Shown one piece after another: positions 45,964 through 54,048 of a stretch of DNA of 64,000 bases (positions are counted from its first letter, which is position 1; every line of letters starts with the position of its first letter). The stretch comes from RYN-111 sp963760125 (lineage in GTDB: Bacteria; Actinomycetota; Actinomycetes; Mycobacteriales; SCTD01). Both the position numbers and the translations under genes were made by a program. The stretch is from assembly GCA_963760125.1 (NCBI GenBank), contig CAVXBV010000012.1, positions 62,001-126,000 of the forward strand. Direction: 5' to 3'. Under the pieces are notes generated by a model. It ran no database searches, was not told where the DNA came from, and saw only the letters and a program-made list of their open reading frames with translations.

Positions 45964-47187
45964 CTACAGCAGGACGCCCAGCAGGGCGTCGACGACCTGC
46001 CGGACCAGCGCCGGCGCCTCGGGGTCCTCGCCTTCCTGGCCGCACCAAGCGTCGACGGCCTGCAGGGCGGCGGGGCTGTCCAGGTCGTCGGCCAGGGCGG
46101 CACGCACCGCCGCGAGGAGCGCCGTACCGTCCGGGCCCGCCGTTCGGTCGACGGCGGTGCGCCACGTGGCCAACCGGCTCGCGCCGTCCGTCAGCGCCGC
46201 GTCGTCCCACATCCGGTCCGTGCGGTACGGCCGGTCCAGCAGCGCCAGGCGAAGCGCGCCGGGGTCCGTCCCGGCGCTGAGCAGCCGGCCGACGAACACG
46301 AGGTTCCCCAGAGACTTGCTCATCTTCTCGCCGTCGAGGCCGACCATGCCGGCATGGACGTAGGCCCGCGCGAACGGTGCCACGCCCGTGACGACCTCGG
46401 CTTCGGCGGCGGACAGCTCGTGGTGCGGGAAGACGAGGTCGGAGCCGCCTCCCTGGACGTCGAGCTGGTCGCCCAGGCGGTTGAGGGCCATCGCGGTGCA
46501 CTCGACGTGCCACCCGGGCCGGCCCGCGCCCAGCGGTGACTCCCACCCTGGCTCACCGGGGCGCTGCGCCATCCACAGCAGGCAGTCCAGCGGGTCCTTC
46601 TTGCCGGGCCGCTCGGGGTCTCCCCCGCGCTCGGCAGACAGTGCGGTCATGACCTCGCGCGAGAGGTTGCCGACCTCGCCGAAGTGGCTCGCCGACGCGA
46701 CGCTGAAGTAGACGTCACCCTCCAGCGTGTACGCCGCGCCCGCCTCCTGCAGGCGCACCACCAGGGCGGCGATCTCGTCCATGGCCTCGACGGCCCCGAC
46801 GTACCAGGTGGGTGGGACCACCCGCAGGGCGGTCATGTCGGAGCGGAACAGGTCGGTCTCGCGCTCCGCGACGTCCTGCCAGCGGACGCCGTCGCGCGCG
46901 GCCCGCTCGAGCAGCGGGTCGTCGATGTCGGTGACGTTCTGGACGTACTGCACCTCGTGGCCCTGGTCCCTCCAGACCCGGACGAGGGTGTCGAAGGCCA
47001 GGTAGGTCGCGGCGTGCCCGAGGTGCGTGGCGTCGTACGGCGTGATGCCGCAGACGTAGAGGCGGGCGACCCCGTCCTTCGGATGCACCTCGACCAGCCC
47101 GTTCGTGGCGGTGTCGTGCACCCGCAGGACCACCGGGGAGGTCGGGGCGGGCAGCCGGGGGACGTCGACCGCAGGCCAGGAGCGCAT
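45964..47187 (-). CDS. mshC: Mycothiol biosynthesis ligase MshC
   Basis: A 407-residue cysteine ligase that joins Cys to GlcN-inositol using ATP, the third step of mycothiol synthesis. The fold is that of cysteinyl-tRNA synthetase. It has YVCGITPYDATHLGHAATYL (zinc Cys and HIGH-like motif), NVTDIDDPLLERA, and the KMSKS loop in LDGEKMSKSLGN. It lacks the anticodon-binding tail of the tRNA synthetase, which decides the call. ATG start 47187. Mycothiol is the main low-molecular-weight thiol of actinobacteria. The SCO1664/DUF3090 genes are nearby in other species too. Confidence 0.95.
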   Translation of the reverse strand: MRSWPAVDVPRLPAPTSPVVLRVHDTATNGLVEVHPKDGVARLYVCGITPYDATHLGHAATYLAFDTLVRVWRDQGHEVQYVQNVTDIDDPLLERAARDGVRWQDVAERETDLFRSDMTALRVVPPTWYVGAVEAMDEIAALVVRLQEAGAAYTLEGDVYFSVASASHFGEVGNLSREVMTALSAERGGDPERPGKKDPLDCLLWMAQRPGEPGWESPLGAGRPGWHVECTAMALNRLGDQLDVQGGGSDLVFPHHELSAAEAEVVTGVAPFARAYVHAGMVGLDGEKMSKSLGNLVFVGRLLSAGTDPGALRLALLDRPYRTDRMWDDAALTDGASRLATWRTAVDRTAGPDGTALLAAVRAALADDLDSPAALQAVDAWCGQEGEDPEAPALVRQVVDALLGVLL

Positions 47188-47268
47188 GAGGCGAGCCTAG
47201 TTGGCGCGCAGGGCAGACCACCCGATCGTGTCACCAGACCGACGCCCGGCCGCGCCGACAACAGGTGC

Positions 47269-48006
47269 ATGTGGCGGTGGGCGAGGGCAGCGGTCGGCGC
47301 GGCGACAGCCTGCACCGCGCTGCTGGCCAGTGCGCCGACGGCGCCGGAGCTGACCCGACACCTGAGCGAGCCGCACGCGGTGATGTCCGGGATCACGTCG
47401 CCCACCATGGGCTCGGCGTACACGATCGCCCACCTCGTGAACGGTCGCCCGTTGCACTGGGACGCCTGCACGCCGATCCGCTGGAGGTTCCGGGCCGCCG
47501 GGGCCCCCGCGGGGGGACTGGCCGTGCTCACCAACGCCGTGGCGCAGATCGCCCGGCAGACCGGGACGCGCTGGGTCTACGCGGGTGCCGTCCGGGAGCT
47601 CCCCACGACGGGCTCGCTCCCCTCACGGCCGGGTGGAGCGCCGTCGGTCCTGATCGGCTGGGCGGACGCACGTACGAGCGACCTGCTGGCCGGCCAGGCG
47701 AAGGGCGTCCTGGGCGTGACGCGCAGTCAGTGGTTCACCAGCACGAGGAACGGCGTCGTGCAGGACGCGTGGCTCACCAACGCCGTCGTCGCCCTCGACC
47801 GGACCGACCGGCTTCCCCTGCGGGGTGGGGTGTCCTGGCAGACGGTGGCGCTGCACGAGCTCGCGCACGCCATGGGGCTCGATCACGCAGGGAGCAGCCG
47901 CCAGCTGATGCATCCCGTGCTGCAGCCGTCGTTGGGGGGCCTGCAGGCCGGCGACGTCGCCGGTCTGCGCCGGGTGGGACGCGCCGCGGGCTGCCGCCCG
48001 GCGTAG
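47269..48006 (+). CDS. Secreted matrixin-like zinc metalloprotease
   Basis: A 245-residue protein. An N-terminal signal or anchor (MWRWARAAVGAATACTALLA) is followed by about 70 residues before the protease core. The zinc motif is ALHELAHAMGLDHAG (HExxHxxGxxH), then a Met-turn region (SSRQLMHPVLQPS). The fold resembles M10/M12-type actinobacterial small proteases. ATG start at 47269 is supported by the signal but the ribosome site is weak. It is on the other strand from mshC, which starts 80 bases away. Substrates are unknown. Confidence 0.87.
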   Translation: MWRWARAAVGAATACTALLASAPTAPELTRHLSEPHAVMSGITSPTMGSAYTIAHLVNGRPLHWDACTPIRWRFRAAGAPAGGLAVLTNAVAQIARQTGTRWVYAGAVRELPTTGSLPSRPGGAPSVLIGWADARTSDLLAGQAKGVLGVTRSQWFTSTRNGVVQDAWLTNAVVALDRTDRLPLRGGVSWQTVALHELAHAMGLDHAGSSRQLMHPVLQPSLGGLQAGDVAGLRRVGRAAGCRPA

Positions 48007-48035
48007 CGCTCGAGTCGCCGTCACCCTTGCTCAGA

Positions 48036-48743
48036 TCAGAACGGCGGCCAGGGGATCGCGGGCCAGTCCTCGGACGGCATCGGGTGCAGGCCGCTGCGCA
48101 GCAGGGCATCCACCCGCTTCACCGTACGTCGTACCTCACGACCGGTGAGGTGCTCGGCGAGCACGGCGGCCAGGCCCCCGTCGAGGTCGGCGCGCAGGCG
48201 GGACAGCACCTCGAGCGCTTCGTCCGTGAGCGGTTCGCCGCGCCACTGCCACAGCAGCGTCCTGAGCTTGTCCTCGGTGCTGAAGCAGACACCGTGGTCG
48301 ATCCCGTAGACGCGTCCGTCGGTGGTCGGAAGCAGGTGACCGCCCTTGCGATCGGCGTTGTTGACGACCGCGTCCAGGACAGCCAGCCGCCGCAGGTCCG
48401 GGTGGTCGCTGCGCACCAGGCGCTCGAGGTCGACCGTCTCGTCCACGTCGATCCAGAGCTGGCACATGCCCGGGCCGAACGGTCCGTCGCGGAGCACGGT
48501 GGGCGGCACGAGGTCCCACCCCGTCGCCGCGCTCACGGCGTGAGTGGCGACCTCGCGGCCGGCCAGCGTGCCGTCCGGGAAGTCCCAGAGCGGCCGCTCG
48601 CCCTGCACAGGCTTGTAGACGCAGGTGACGCTCACCCCGTCGAGGGTGCTGACGCAGTACAGCGTCGCGTTGCTGGCGTCGACCATGCGGCCCTGGACGT
48701 CCAGGCTGCCCTCGCGCAGCACCGTGCCCAGGTCGCCGCTCAG
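48036..48743 (-). CDS. SCO1664-family protein (PI3/4-kinase-like fold)
   Basis: A 235-residue protein matching the actinobacterial SCO1664 family, related to the phosphatidylinositol kinase-like fold. The core has CVYKPVQGERPLWDFPDGT, GPGMCQLWIDVDETVDL and LDAVVNNADRKGGHLL; the last block looks like a kinase catalytic loop followed by the metal-binding GIDHGVCF. The best start is CTG 48743, overlapping the stop of the DUF3090 gene (CTGA). GTG 48722 is a shorter alternative. Function is unknown. The family always occurs with DUF3090 and an MSMEG_4193-type phosphatase in the actinobacteria I know. Confidence 0.85.
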   Translation of the reverse strand: MSGDLGTVLREGSLDVQGRMVDASNATLYCVSTLDGVSVTCVYKPVQGERPLWDFPDGTLAGREVATHAVSAATGWDLVPPTVLRDGPFGPGMCQLWIDVDETVDLERLVRSDHPDLRRLAVLDAVVNNADRKGGHLLPTTDGRVYGIDHGVCFSTEDKLRTLLWQWRGEPLTDEALEVLSRLRADLDGGLAAVLAEHLTGREVRRTVKRVDALLRSGLHPMPSEDWPAIPWPPF

Positions 48744-49297
48744 CGGCGGTGGCCGTTCTGGCGCGGGCAGATGTGCCCCTCGGGATCGAGTGGGAGGCTG
48801 CACAGCGGGCAGGGCGGCCGACCGGCGGCGACCACCCGCTGCGCCCGGTGCACGAAGGCCTGCACCATCTGAGCGGTCAGGCGGACGCGAAGGGCGTCAG
48901 GTCCCTCGTCGGTGTCGCTGAGCGGCTCGACCGTGGCCTGCGCCTCGTCCGCCGGCTGCGCGAGCGCCTCGACGACGCACCGCTCGGAGTCGGTCTCCCA
49001 GGCCAGGCCCATCGAGCCCACCCGGAACTCCTCGTCCAGCGGGACGTCGAGCGGCGCCGTGTCTTCCAGGGCGCCGTGCGGACCGGGGGCCGCGACGCTG
49101 TCGCTCTGCCGACGCACGGTGCCCATCAGCTCCTCGAGCCGGTCGGCGAGCACCTGCACCTGGACCTTCTCGAGCGCCACGCTCACCGTGCGTCCGCCAC
49201 CGCTGGCCTGCAGGTAGAACGTGCGCTCGCCCGGCTGGCCGACGGTGCCGGCGACGAAGCGCTCGGGCGGGTCGAAGAGGAAGACCTGGCGGGGCAT
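48740..49297 (-). CDS. DUF3090 family protein
   Basis: A 185-residue protein of the DUF3090 family. The N-terminus VFLFDPPERFVAGTVGQPGERTFYLQA is typical, and a four-Cys zinc-like cluster is near the C-terminus (PPCPLCSLPLDPEGHICPRQ). ATG start at 49297. It lies between the histidine phosphatase (20-base gap) and the SCO1664 gene (CTGA overlap). Its role is unknown, but the three genes are always together. Confidence 0.9.
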   Translation of the reverse strand: MPRQVFLFDPPERFVAGTVGQPGERTFYLQASGGGRTVSVALEKVQVQVLADRLEELMGTVRRQSDSVAAPGPHGALEDTAPLDVPLDEEFRVGSMGLAWETDSERCVVEALAQPADEAQATVEPLSDTDEGPDALRVRLTAQMVQAFVHRAQRVVAAGRPPCPLCSLPLDPEGHICPRQNGHRR

Positions 49298-49317
49298 GCC
49301 CTCAGCCTAGTGTCGGC

Positions 49318-50016
49318 TCAGGCGTCCGCACCGGCGCCGCCGCCGACAGCCGCGTCCGCGTCCGCTCCCTTGCGTCGGCGCCCCTTGCGCGGAGGAGGCA
49401 GGAGGTCGGCGACCGACCCTCCGGTGTCGTTGACGCGGACGACGAACGGCCGGGTCTCGGTGTAGCGGATGATCGTGACCGAGCACGGGTCGATGAGGAT
49501 CCGCTGGAACTGGTCCAGGTGCAGGCCCAGGGCATCCGCGGTGATGGCCTTGATGACGTCGCCGTGCGAGCAGGCGAGCCAGGTGGCGTCCGGGCCGAGC
49601 TGGGTGTTCCAGTCGCGGACCGCGGCCACCGCGCGGTTCTGCGTCTCCCGCAGAGGCTCGCCCTCGGGCCCGGGGAAGACCGCGGCGCTCGGGTGCTGCT
49701 GGACCACCTTCCACATGGGCTCCTTGGCGAGGTCCTTGAGCGCCTTGCCGGTCCAGTCGCCGTACCGGCACTCCCCGATCCGCCGCTCGACCTGGACCTC
49801 CTGGTCACGCCCCGCAGCGATCGCGGCAGCGGTGTCGAGGCAGCGGTCCAGCGGACTGCTGACGATCGCGGCGAAGGGCACGGGCCGCAGGCGCTCGGCG
49901 ACCGCGGCGGCCTGCTTCTGGCCCCGCTCGTCGAGGTGCAGGCCGGGGGTCCAGCCGGCGAGCAGCGGGCCGGTCATGGCGGTCAGGCCGTGCCGGACGA
50001 GCACGAGGGTGGTCAC
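49318..50016 (-). CDS. Histidine-phosphatase family protein (MSMEG_4193 type)
   Basis: A 232-residue phosphoglycerate-mutase-like phosphatase. The catalytic His is in LVLVRHGLTAMTG, the second Arg in SSPLDRCLDTAAAIA, and the second His in WLACSHGDVIKAI. The last 35 residues (RKGRRRKGADADAAVGGG) are a basic, then Gly/Ala/Asp-rich tail. GTG start at 50016 is first in frame before the motif. It heads the trio with DUF3090 and SCO1664. The substrate is unknown. Confidence 0.9.
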   Translation of the reverse strand: MTTLVLVRHGLTAMTGPLLAGWTPGLHLDERGQKQAAAVAERLRPVPFAAIVSSPLDRCLDTAAAIAAGRDQEVQVERRIGECRYGDWTGKALKDLAKEPMWKVVQQHPSAAVFPGPEGEPLRETQNRAVAAVRDWNTQLGPDATWLACSHGDVIKAITADALGLHLDQFQRILIDPCSVTIIRYTETRPFVVRVNDTGGSVADLLPPPRKGRRRKGADADAAVGGGAGADA

Positions 50017-50045
50017 CCGCTCGACCCTAACGCTCAGGTCCCCCG

Positions 50046-50119
50046 CCCCGTGATCAACGGAATCCGCGACAACGGATCCGGGCCCAGATCCGTGTCCGGC
50101 GGCTCCGTTGATCAAGGGG
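50046..50119. terminator. Large nested inverted repeat, possible terminator or intergenic repeat element
   Basis: The outer arms are CCCC G TGATCAACGGA (50046-50061) and TCCGTTGATCA A GGGG (50104-50119), 15 of 16 pairs. An inner perfect 7-bp repeat, ACGGATC (50072-50078) with GATCCGT (50087-50093), has an 8-base loop. It lies between the uppP stop (50157) and the phosphatase start (50016). The two-level hairpin could end transcription, but there is no U-tract. The nested design also resembles dispersed REP-like elements. Confidence 0.7.
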
Positions 50120-50156
50120 GTTTCGCAGGGAAGGGTGACTGCTCCCCCGCAGCCGG

Positions 50157-50981
50157 TCAGGTGACGGCAAGCCCCACCAGGATCGCCACGCCCAGCAGCA
50201 GCCGATAGGGCACGAAGGCGGTGATCTTGTGGCCGGCCACGAACCGCAGCAGGAAGGCGATCGAGGCGTACCCGACGACGAACGACACCAGGGTCGCGAC
50301 CGCCGTGGCGGTGGTCCCCGTGGTGTTGCCCGTGGCGTCCTTGAGGCCGAGGACTCCTGCACCGAGCAGAGCAGGGATGCCGATGAGGAACGACAGCCTG
50401 GTCGCGGTCACGCGATCGAGGCCGCGAAGGAGCCCGCCGGAGATGCTCGCGCCGGAGCGGGAGACGCCGGGGACCAGCGCGATGCACTGGGTCAGGCCGA
50501 TGACGAGGCCATCCATCGGGCGCAGGTCGCCGCTCCCCCGCTGCTGGGTACCGCGCCGCTCGGCCACGACGAAGACCGCGCTGAACACGATCAGCCCGAG
50601 GGCCACCGGCAGCAGGTTCTCGTCGATCTTCTTGATCACGTCCTTGAGCGCGAACCCGACGACGATGATCGGCAGGCATCCGACTCCCACCGCCAGGGCG
50701 CGGGGCCACTCCGGGTCCCGGCGGCCCTCGGCGCGCACCACCCCGGCGAGGAACACCCGGACGATCTGCACGATGTCGGTGAAGAAGTACAGGACCGCGG
50801 CGGCGATGGCCCCCGTCTGGATCACCGCGGTGAAGCCGATGAGCGCGTCCTTCTCCTCCTGCGTCTCCATCGACAGCCCGAGCAGGCGCTCCGCGACGAG
50901 CAGGTGGCCGGTGCTCGAGACGGGAAGGAACTCGGTGAGGCCCTCCACGATGCCCAGGACGATGGCCTGCCAGACGTTCAA
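50157..50981 (-). CDS. uppP: Undecaprenyl-diphosphatase UppP
   Basis: A 274-residue polytopic phosphatase that recycles undecaprenyl diphosphate for cell-wall synthesis. The first motif is VEGLTEFLPVSSTGHLLV (Glu13, Glu17, His26) and the second is PGVSRSGASISGG. Eight hydrophobic stretches fit the family topology. TTG start at 50981 with AAGGAG five bases upstream overlaps the stop of the paralogue gene (TTGA), so coupled translation is likely. Resistance to bacitracin is a known side effect of extra copies. Confidence 0.93.
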   Translation of the reverse strand: MNVWQAIVLGIVEGLTEFLPVSSTGHLLVAERLLGLSMETQEEKDALIGFTAVIQTGAIAAAVLYFFTDIVQIVRVFLAGVVRAEGRRDPEWPRALAVGVGCLPIIVVGFALKDVIKKIDENLLPVALGLIVFSAVFVVAERRGTQQRGSGDLRPMDGLVIGLTQCIALVPGVSRSGASISGGLLRGLDRVTATRLSFLIGIPALLGAGVLGLKDATGNTTGTTATAVATLVSFVVGYASIAFLLRFVAGHKITAFVPYRLLLGVAILVGLAVT

Positions 50982-51712
50982 CGGAGCTCCTTGCGAAGGC
51001 GTCGCGCCACAGCGGCAGCGAGAGCGAGACGGTAGACGGCACTGGCGGGGAGCAGGCCGGGAGATCCTCCTCGCACCGCGTGCCACCCGGTCCAGGCGCT
51101 GACCGCGCTGATCAAGGAAGGCACCGCCGGAGGGGTACGCCGGGAACGCGCGGCGGTGACCAGCGCTGCGCCTGCCGTCACCGGAAGGCTCATCAGCATG
51201 GAGGTTCGCAGCGCCTGGGCACGCGGCACCCGCGCCACCCGGAGCGCCGTGAGGGTGGCACCGGACCGGGAGACCCCGGGGACGAAGGCCACCACCTGGG
51301 CCGCGGCGGCGCCGGTCAGTGCTGTGCGGGAGACCGCACCGTCCTCGGGGCGCCGGTCGGCGGCCCACAGCAGCGCTCCGGCCAGGGCCAGCGCGGCGGC
51401 CGTCGGCCCGGGGCCCCCGAGGCGGCGCTCCACCCGGTCCTGCGCGAGCACGCCCACCACGGCGGCGGGCACCGTCGCGAGGGCTAGCGCTCCCGCCGTA
51501 CGACGATCCAGGCCGGCGAGCTCGTGACGGAGCGCGACCGCCAGGCCGACGGACGAACCGGCGTGCAGGCCGGCGGCGAAGCCGGTCCGGTCGGCAGCGG
51601 GCGGCCAGCGGAGCAGCCACGGGAGCAGGGACAGCTGAGCCGAGGAGGAGACCGGCACGACCTCGGCCAGTCCCTGCACGAGGCCGAGCACGGCCTCCTG
51701 CCGAGCGGTCAG
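50978..51712 (-). CDS. UppP paralogue lacking the active-site His
   Basis: A 244-residue UppP-family protein, shorter than its neighbour. It has VQGLAEVVPVSSSAQLSLLP, aligned one-to-one with the neighbour's motif. The catalytic-type His (His26 in the neighbour) is Gln and the first Glu is Gln. The second motif PGVSRSGATLTALRVA is intact. The best start is CTG 51712 in a CTGA overlap with the LLM gene; this gives the same N-terminal length as the neighbour, whereas a GTG further in would cut the first helix. It may be catalytically weak or have another lipid-phosphate substrate. Confidence 0.85.
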   Translation of the reverse strand: MTARQEAVLGLVQGLAEVVPVSSSAQLSLLPWLLRWPPAADRTGFAAGLHAGSSVGLAVALRHELAGLDRRTAGALALATVPAAVVGVLAQDRVERRLGGPGPTAAALALAGALLWAADRRPEDGAVSRTALTGAAAAQVVAFVPGVSRSGATLTALRVARVPRAQALRTSMLMSLPVTAGAALVTAARSRRTPPAVPSLISAVSAWTGWHAVRGGSPGLLPASAVYRLALAAAVARRLRKELR

Positions 51713-52758
51713 CTGCCGACGCCGGACAGCTCGAGCGCCTCGACCGCGGTACGCAGGGTGGCCCTCTTCTGCTCGAGGTCGCCCTCGGAGGGCGTGATCG
51801 TCAGGGTGGTGACCCCGCTCGCGGCGAGGACCTGCATCTTCTCGGCGATCTGCTCCTTGGTGCCGAGGAGCGCGGTCTGCTCGAGGAACTCGAAGGGGAC
51901 GGCGGCGGCGGCCTCGTCGTACTTGCGGTCCAGGTAGAGGTCCTGGACTTCCTTGGCCGCGGCCTCGAAGCCCATGCGGACGGCGAGCTGGTTGTAGAAG
52001 TTCTGCTCGCGCGAACCCATGCCTCCGACGTAGAGAGCGGCGTACCAGCGGATCGGGTCGGCGCAGGCCCGCTGGTCCGGCCCGACGACGATCGGCATGG
52101 ACGGTACGACGTCGAATCCCTCCATGGTCTTGCCCACCTTCGCCCGACCCGCCTCGATGTGCCCGAGCGACTCCTTGGCGTAGTCCGGGCTGTAGAAGAT
52201 CCCGAGCCAGCCGTCGAACAGCTCCCCGGTGAGCTCGAGGTTCTTCGGCCCGACCGACGCGAGGTAGGTCGGGAGGTGCTCGCGCACCGGGTGGACGGTG
52301 AGCTGCAGCGCCTTGCCCGGCCCGTCCGGCAGCGGCAGCACGTAGTGGTTGCCGTCGTAGCGGACCTTCTGCCGCGACAGGGCGAGGTTGACGATCTCGA
52401 TGTACTCCCGGGTCCGGGCGAGCGGCTTGTCGAAGCGGACGCCGTGCCAGCCCTCCGACACCTGCGGGCCGCTGACCCCGATGCCCAGGCGGAAGCGGCC
52501 GCCGGACAGGGAGTCGAGCGTGGCTGCGGTCATGGCGCAGTTGGCCGGGGTGCGGCCGGGGATCTGGAAGATCGCGGAGCCGATGTCGATGCGTTCGGTC
52601 TGCGCAGCGACCCACGACAGGATCGTCGGCGCGTCCGACCCGTAGGCCTCCGCGACCCAGGCGACGGAGTAGCCGAGGACGTCGGCTTCCTTGGCCAGCC
52701 CCAGGTTGTCGGCGTCGTTGCCCATGCCCCAGTAGCCCATGTTCAGCCCGAGCTTCAC
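51709..52758 (-). CDS. LLM-class F420-dependent oxidoreductase
   Basis: A 349-residue TIM-barrel flavin/deazaflavin oxidoreductase of the luciferase-like class. The N-terminus MKLGLNMGYWGMGNDADNLGLAKEADVLGY is typical for F420 users. Further blocks are SGGRFRLGIGVSGPQVSEGWHGV and LPTYLASVGPKNLEL. GTG start at 52758. It overlaps the UppP-like gene start at its 3' end and is divergent from the aldo/keto reductase. The substrate is unknown. Confidence 0.9.
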   Translation of the reverse strand: MKLGLNMGYWGMGNDADNLGLAKEADVLGYSVAWVAEAYGSDAPTILSWVAAQTERIDIGSAIFQIPGRTPANCAMTAATLDSLSGGRFRLGIGVSGPQVSEGWHGVRFDKPLARTREYIEIVNLALSRQKVRYDGNHYVLPLPDGPGKALQLTVHPVREHLPTYLASVGPKNLELTGELFDGWLGIFYSPDYAKESLGHIEAGRAKVGKTMEGFDVVPSMPIVVGPDQRACADPIRWYAALYVGGMGSREQNFYNQLAVRMGFEAAAKEVQDLYLDRKYDEAAAAVPFEFLEQTALLGTKEQIAEKMQVLAASGVTTLTITPSEGDLEQKRATLRTAVEALELSGVGS

Positions 52759-52805
52759 GCGTTGCCTCCCCGTTGCGGATGTGACCGGACGGTAGCGTCC
52801 AGCCG

Positions 52806-53807
52806 GTGAAGCAGCGTCATCTGGGCCGCAGCGGCCTGATCGTCTCCCGGCTCGGCCTCGGCACCATGACCTGGGGTGGCGACACCGACGAAGACGACGC
52901 AGCGGCCCAGCTGATCGCGTTCCGCGAGGCCGGGGGCACCCTGCTCGACACGGCCAACACCTACGTCCAGGGCGCGAGCGAGACGGTCGTCGGTCGGCTG
53001 CTCAAGGACGTCGTCCCGCGGGACGAGGTGGTCCTGGCCACCAAGGCGTACGGCGTCGTCGGCGTCGGACCGATGGGCCGCGGCACCTCGCGCGGCCACC
53101 TGCTGACCGCTCTCGACCAGTCCCTGAAGCGGTTGCAGACCGACTGGATCGACCTGTGGCAGCTGCACGCCTGGGACCCCGTCACGCCGTGGGAGGAGGC
53201 GCTCGCCGCCGTTGACACCGCCGTGCAGTCCGGTCGCGTGCGCTACGCCGGCGTCAGCAACTACAGCGGCTGGCAGCAGGGCGCGGTCGCCGCCTGGCAG
53301 CGCGCCGTGCCCGGGCGAGCCCCCGTGATCAGCAACCAGGTGGAGTACTCCCTGCTGCAGCGAGGCATCGAGCGCGAGGTCGTGCCGTCCGCGCTGGAGC
53401 AGGGGATCGGGCTGCTGCCCTGGTCGCCCCTGGGCCGTGGAGTCCTCACCGGCAAGTACCGCGGCGGTACGCCTGGTGACTCGCGCGGCGGGTCGGAGCG
53501 GTTCAAGCCGTTCGTCGAGCCCTACCTCGATGCGGCGTGCTCCCAGGTCGTCGACGCGGTCCTCACGGCGGCGGACGGGCTCGGGGTCTCCCCGGTCGCC
53601 GTGGCCCTCGCCTGGGTGCGTGACCGGCCGGGCGTGGTCGCGCCGATCGTCGGCGCGCGCACCAACGCCCAGCTGCAGGCCTCCCTGGCCGCAGAGACGG
53701 TCGTGCTGCCTGAGGTTGTCCGGGCCGCGCTGGACGACGTCTCGGCCCCGCCCATCGGCTATCCGGAGCAGATGCCGCGCTGGTCCCACGAGGACCTCGA
53801 GACCTAG
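52806..53807 (+). CDS. Aldo/keto reductase
   Basis: A 333-residue NADPH-dependent reductase. The barrel starts RHLGRSGLIVSRLGLGTMTWGGD. The catalytic Asp and Tyr are in GTLLDTANTYVQG, the Lys in VVLATKAYG and the His in DLWQLHAWD. The NADP site is in PLGRGVLTGKYRG, with a later GARTNAQLQ. GTG start at 52806. It is followed after about 10 bases by the DUF5703 gene, a pair I know from other actinobacteria. The carbonyl substrate is unknown. Confidence 0.92.
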   Translation: MKQRHLGRSGLIVSRLGLGTMTWGGDTDEDDAAAQLIAFREAGGTLLDTANTYVQGASETVVGRLLKDVVPRDEVVLATKAYGVVGVGPMGRGTSRGHLLTALDQSLKRLQTDWIDLWQLHAWDPVTPWEEALAAVDTAVQSGRVRYAGVSNYSGWQQGAVAAWQRAVPGRAPVISNQVEYSLLQRGIEREVVPSALEQGIGLLPWSPLGRGVLTGKYRGGTPGDSRGGSERFKPFVEPYLDAACSQVVDAVLTAADGLGVSPVAVALAWVRDRPGVVAPIVGARTNAQLQASLAAETVVLPEVVRAALDDVSAPPIGYPEQMPRWSHEDLET

Positions 53808-53817
53808 GCTGGGTCCG

Positions 53818-54012
53818 ATGGCTGAGTACGAGGTGCGGACCCTGACCCTCCCTGCCGGGACGACGACCAGGCATGCGCGTGAGGTCCTTGGGATCCACGC
53901 GGAGTACGGCGAGTGGGAGCTGCTCCGGCACGCGCTGTTCGCCGGCGGGGTGCGCAAGGTGACGGTGCGCCGCCGGGTGCGCGCCGAGCCCCTGCCGCCG
54001 CTGCACACCTGA
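53818..54012 (+). CDS. DUF5703 family small protein
   Basis: A 64-residue protein with the DUF5703 pattern: AEYEVRTLTLPAGTTTRHAREVL, then HAEYGEWELLRHALFAGG, then a basic strand VRKVTVRRRVRAEP. ATG start 53818. It lies in the same direction as the aldo/keto reductase and 36 bases before the S8 peptidase gene. Its small alpha/beta fold and frequent company with the reductase suggest a joint role, but none is known. Confidence 0.85.
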   Translation: MAEYEVRTLTLPAGTTTRHAREVLGIHAEYGEWELLRHALFAGGVRKVTVRRRVRAEPLPPLHT

Positions 54013-54048
54013 GCAGGAGTTCAGCGCGCGAGGGCGAACCCCTCACAG

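Noticed and set aside
45964..47187. Cysteinyl-tRNA synthetase
   Set aside because: The protein has the CysS-like core but ends without the anticodon-binding domain and has the short MshC length.
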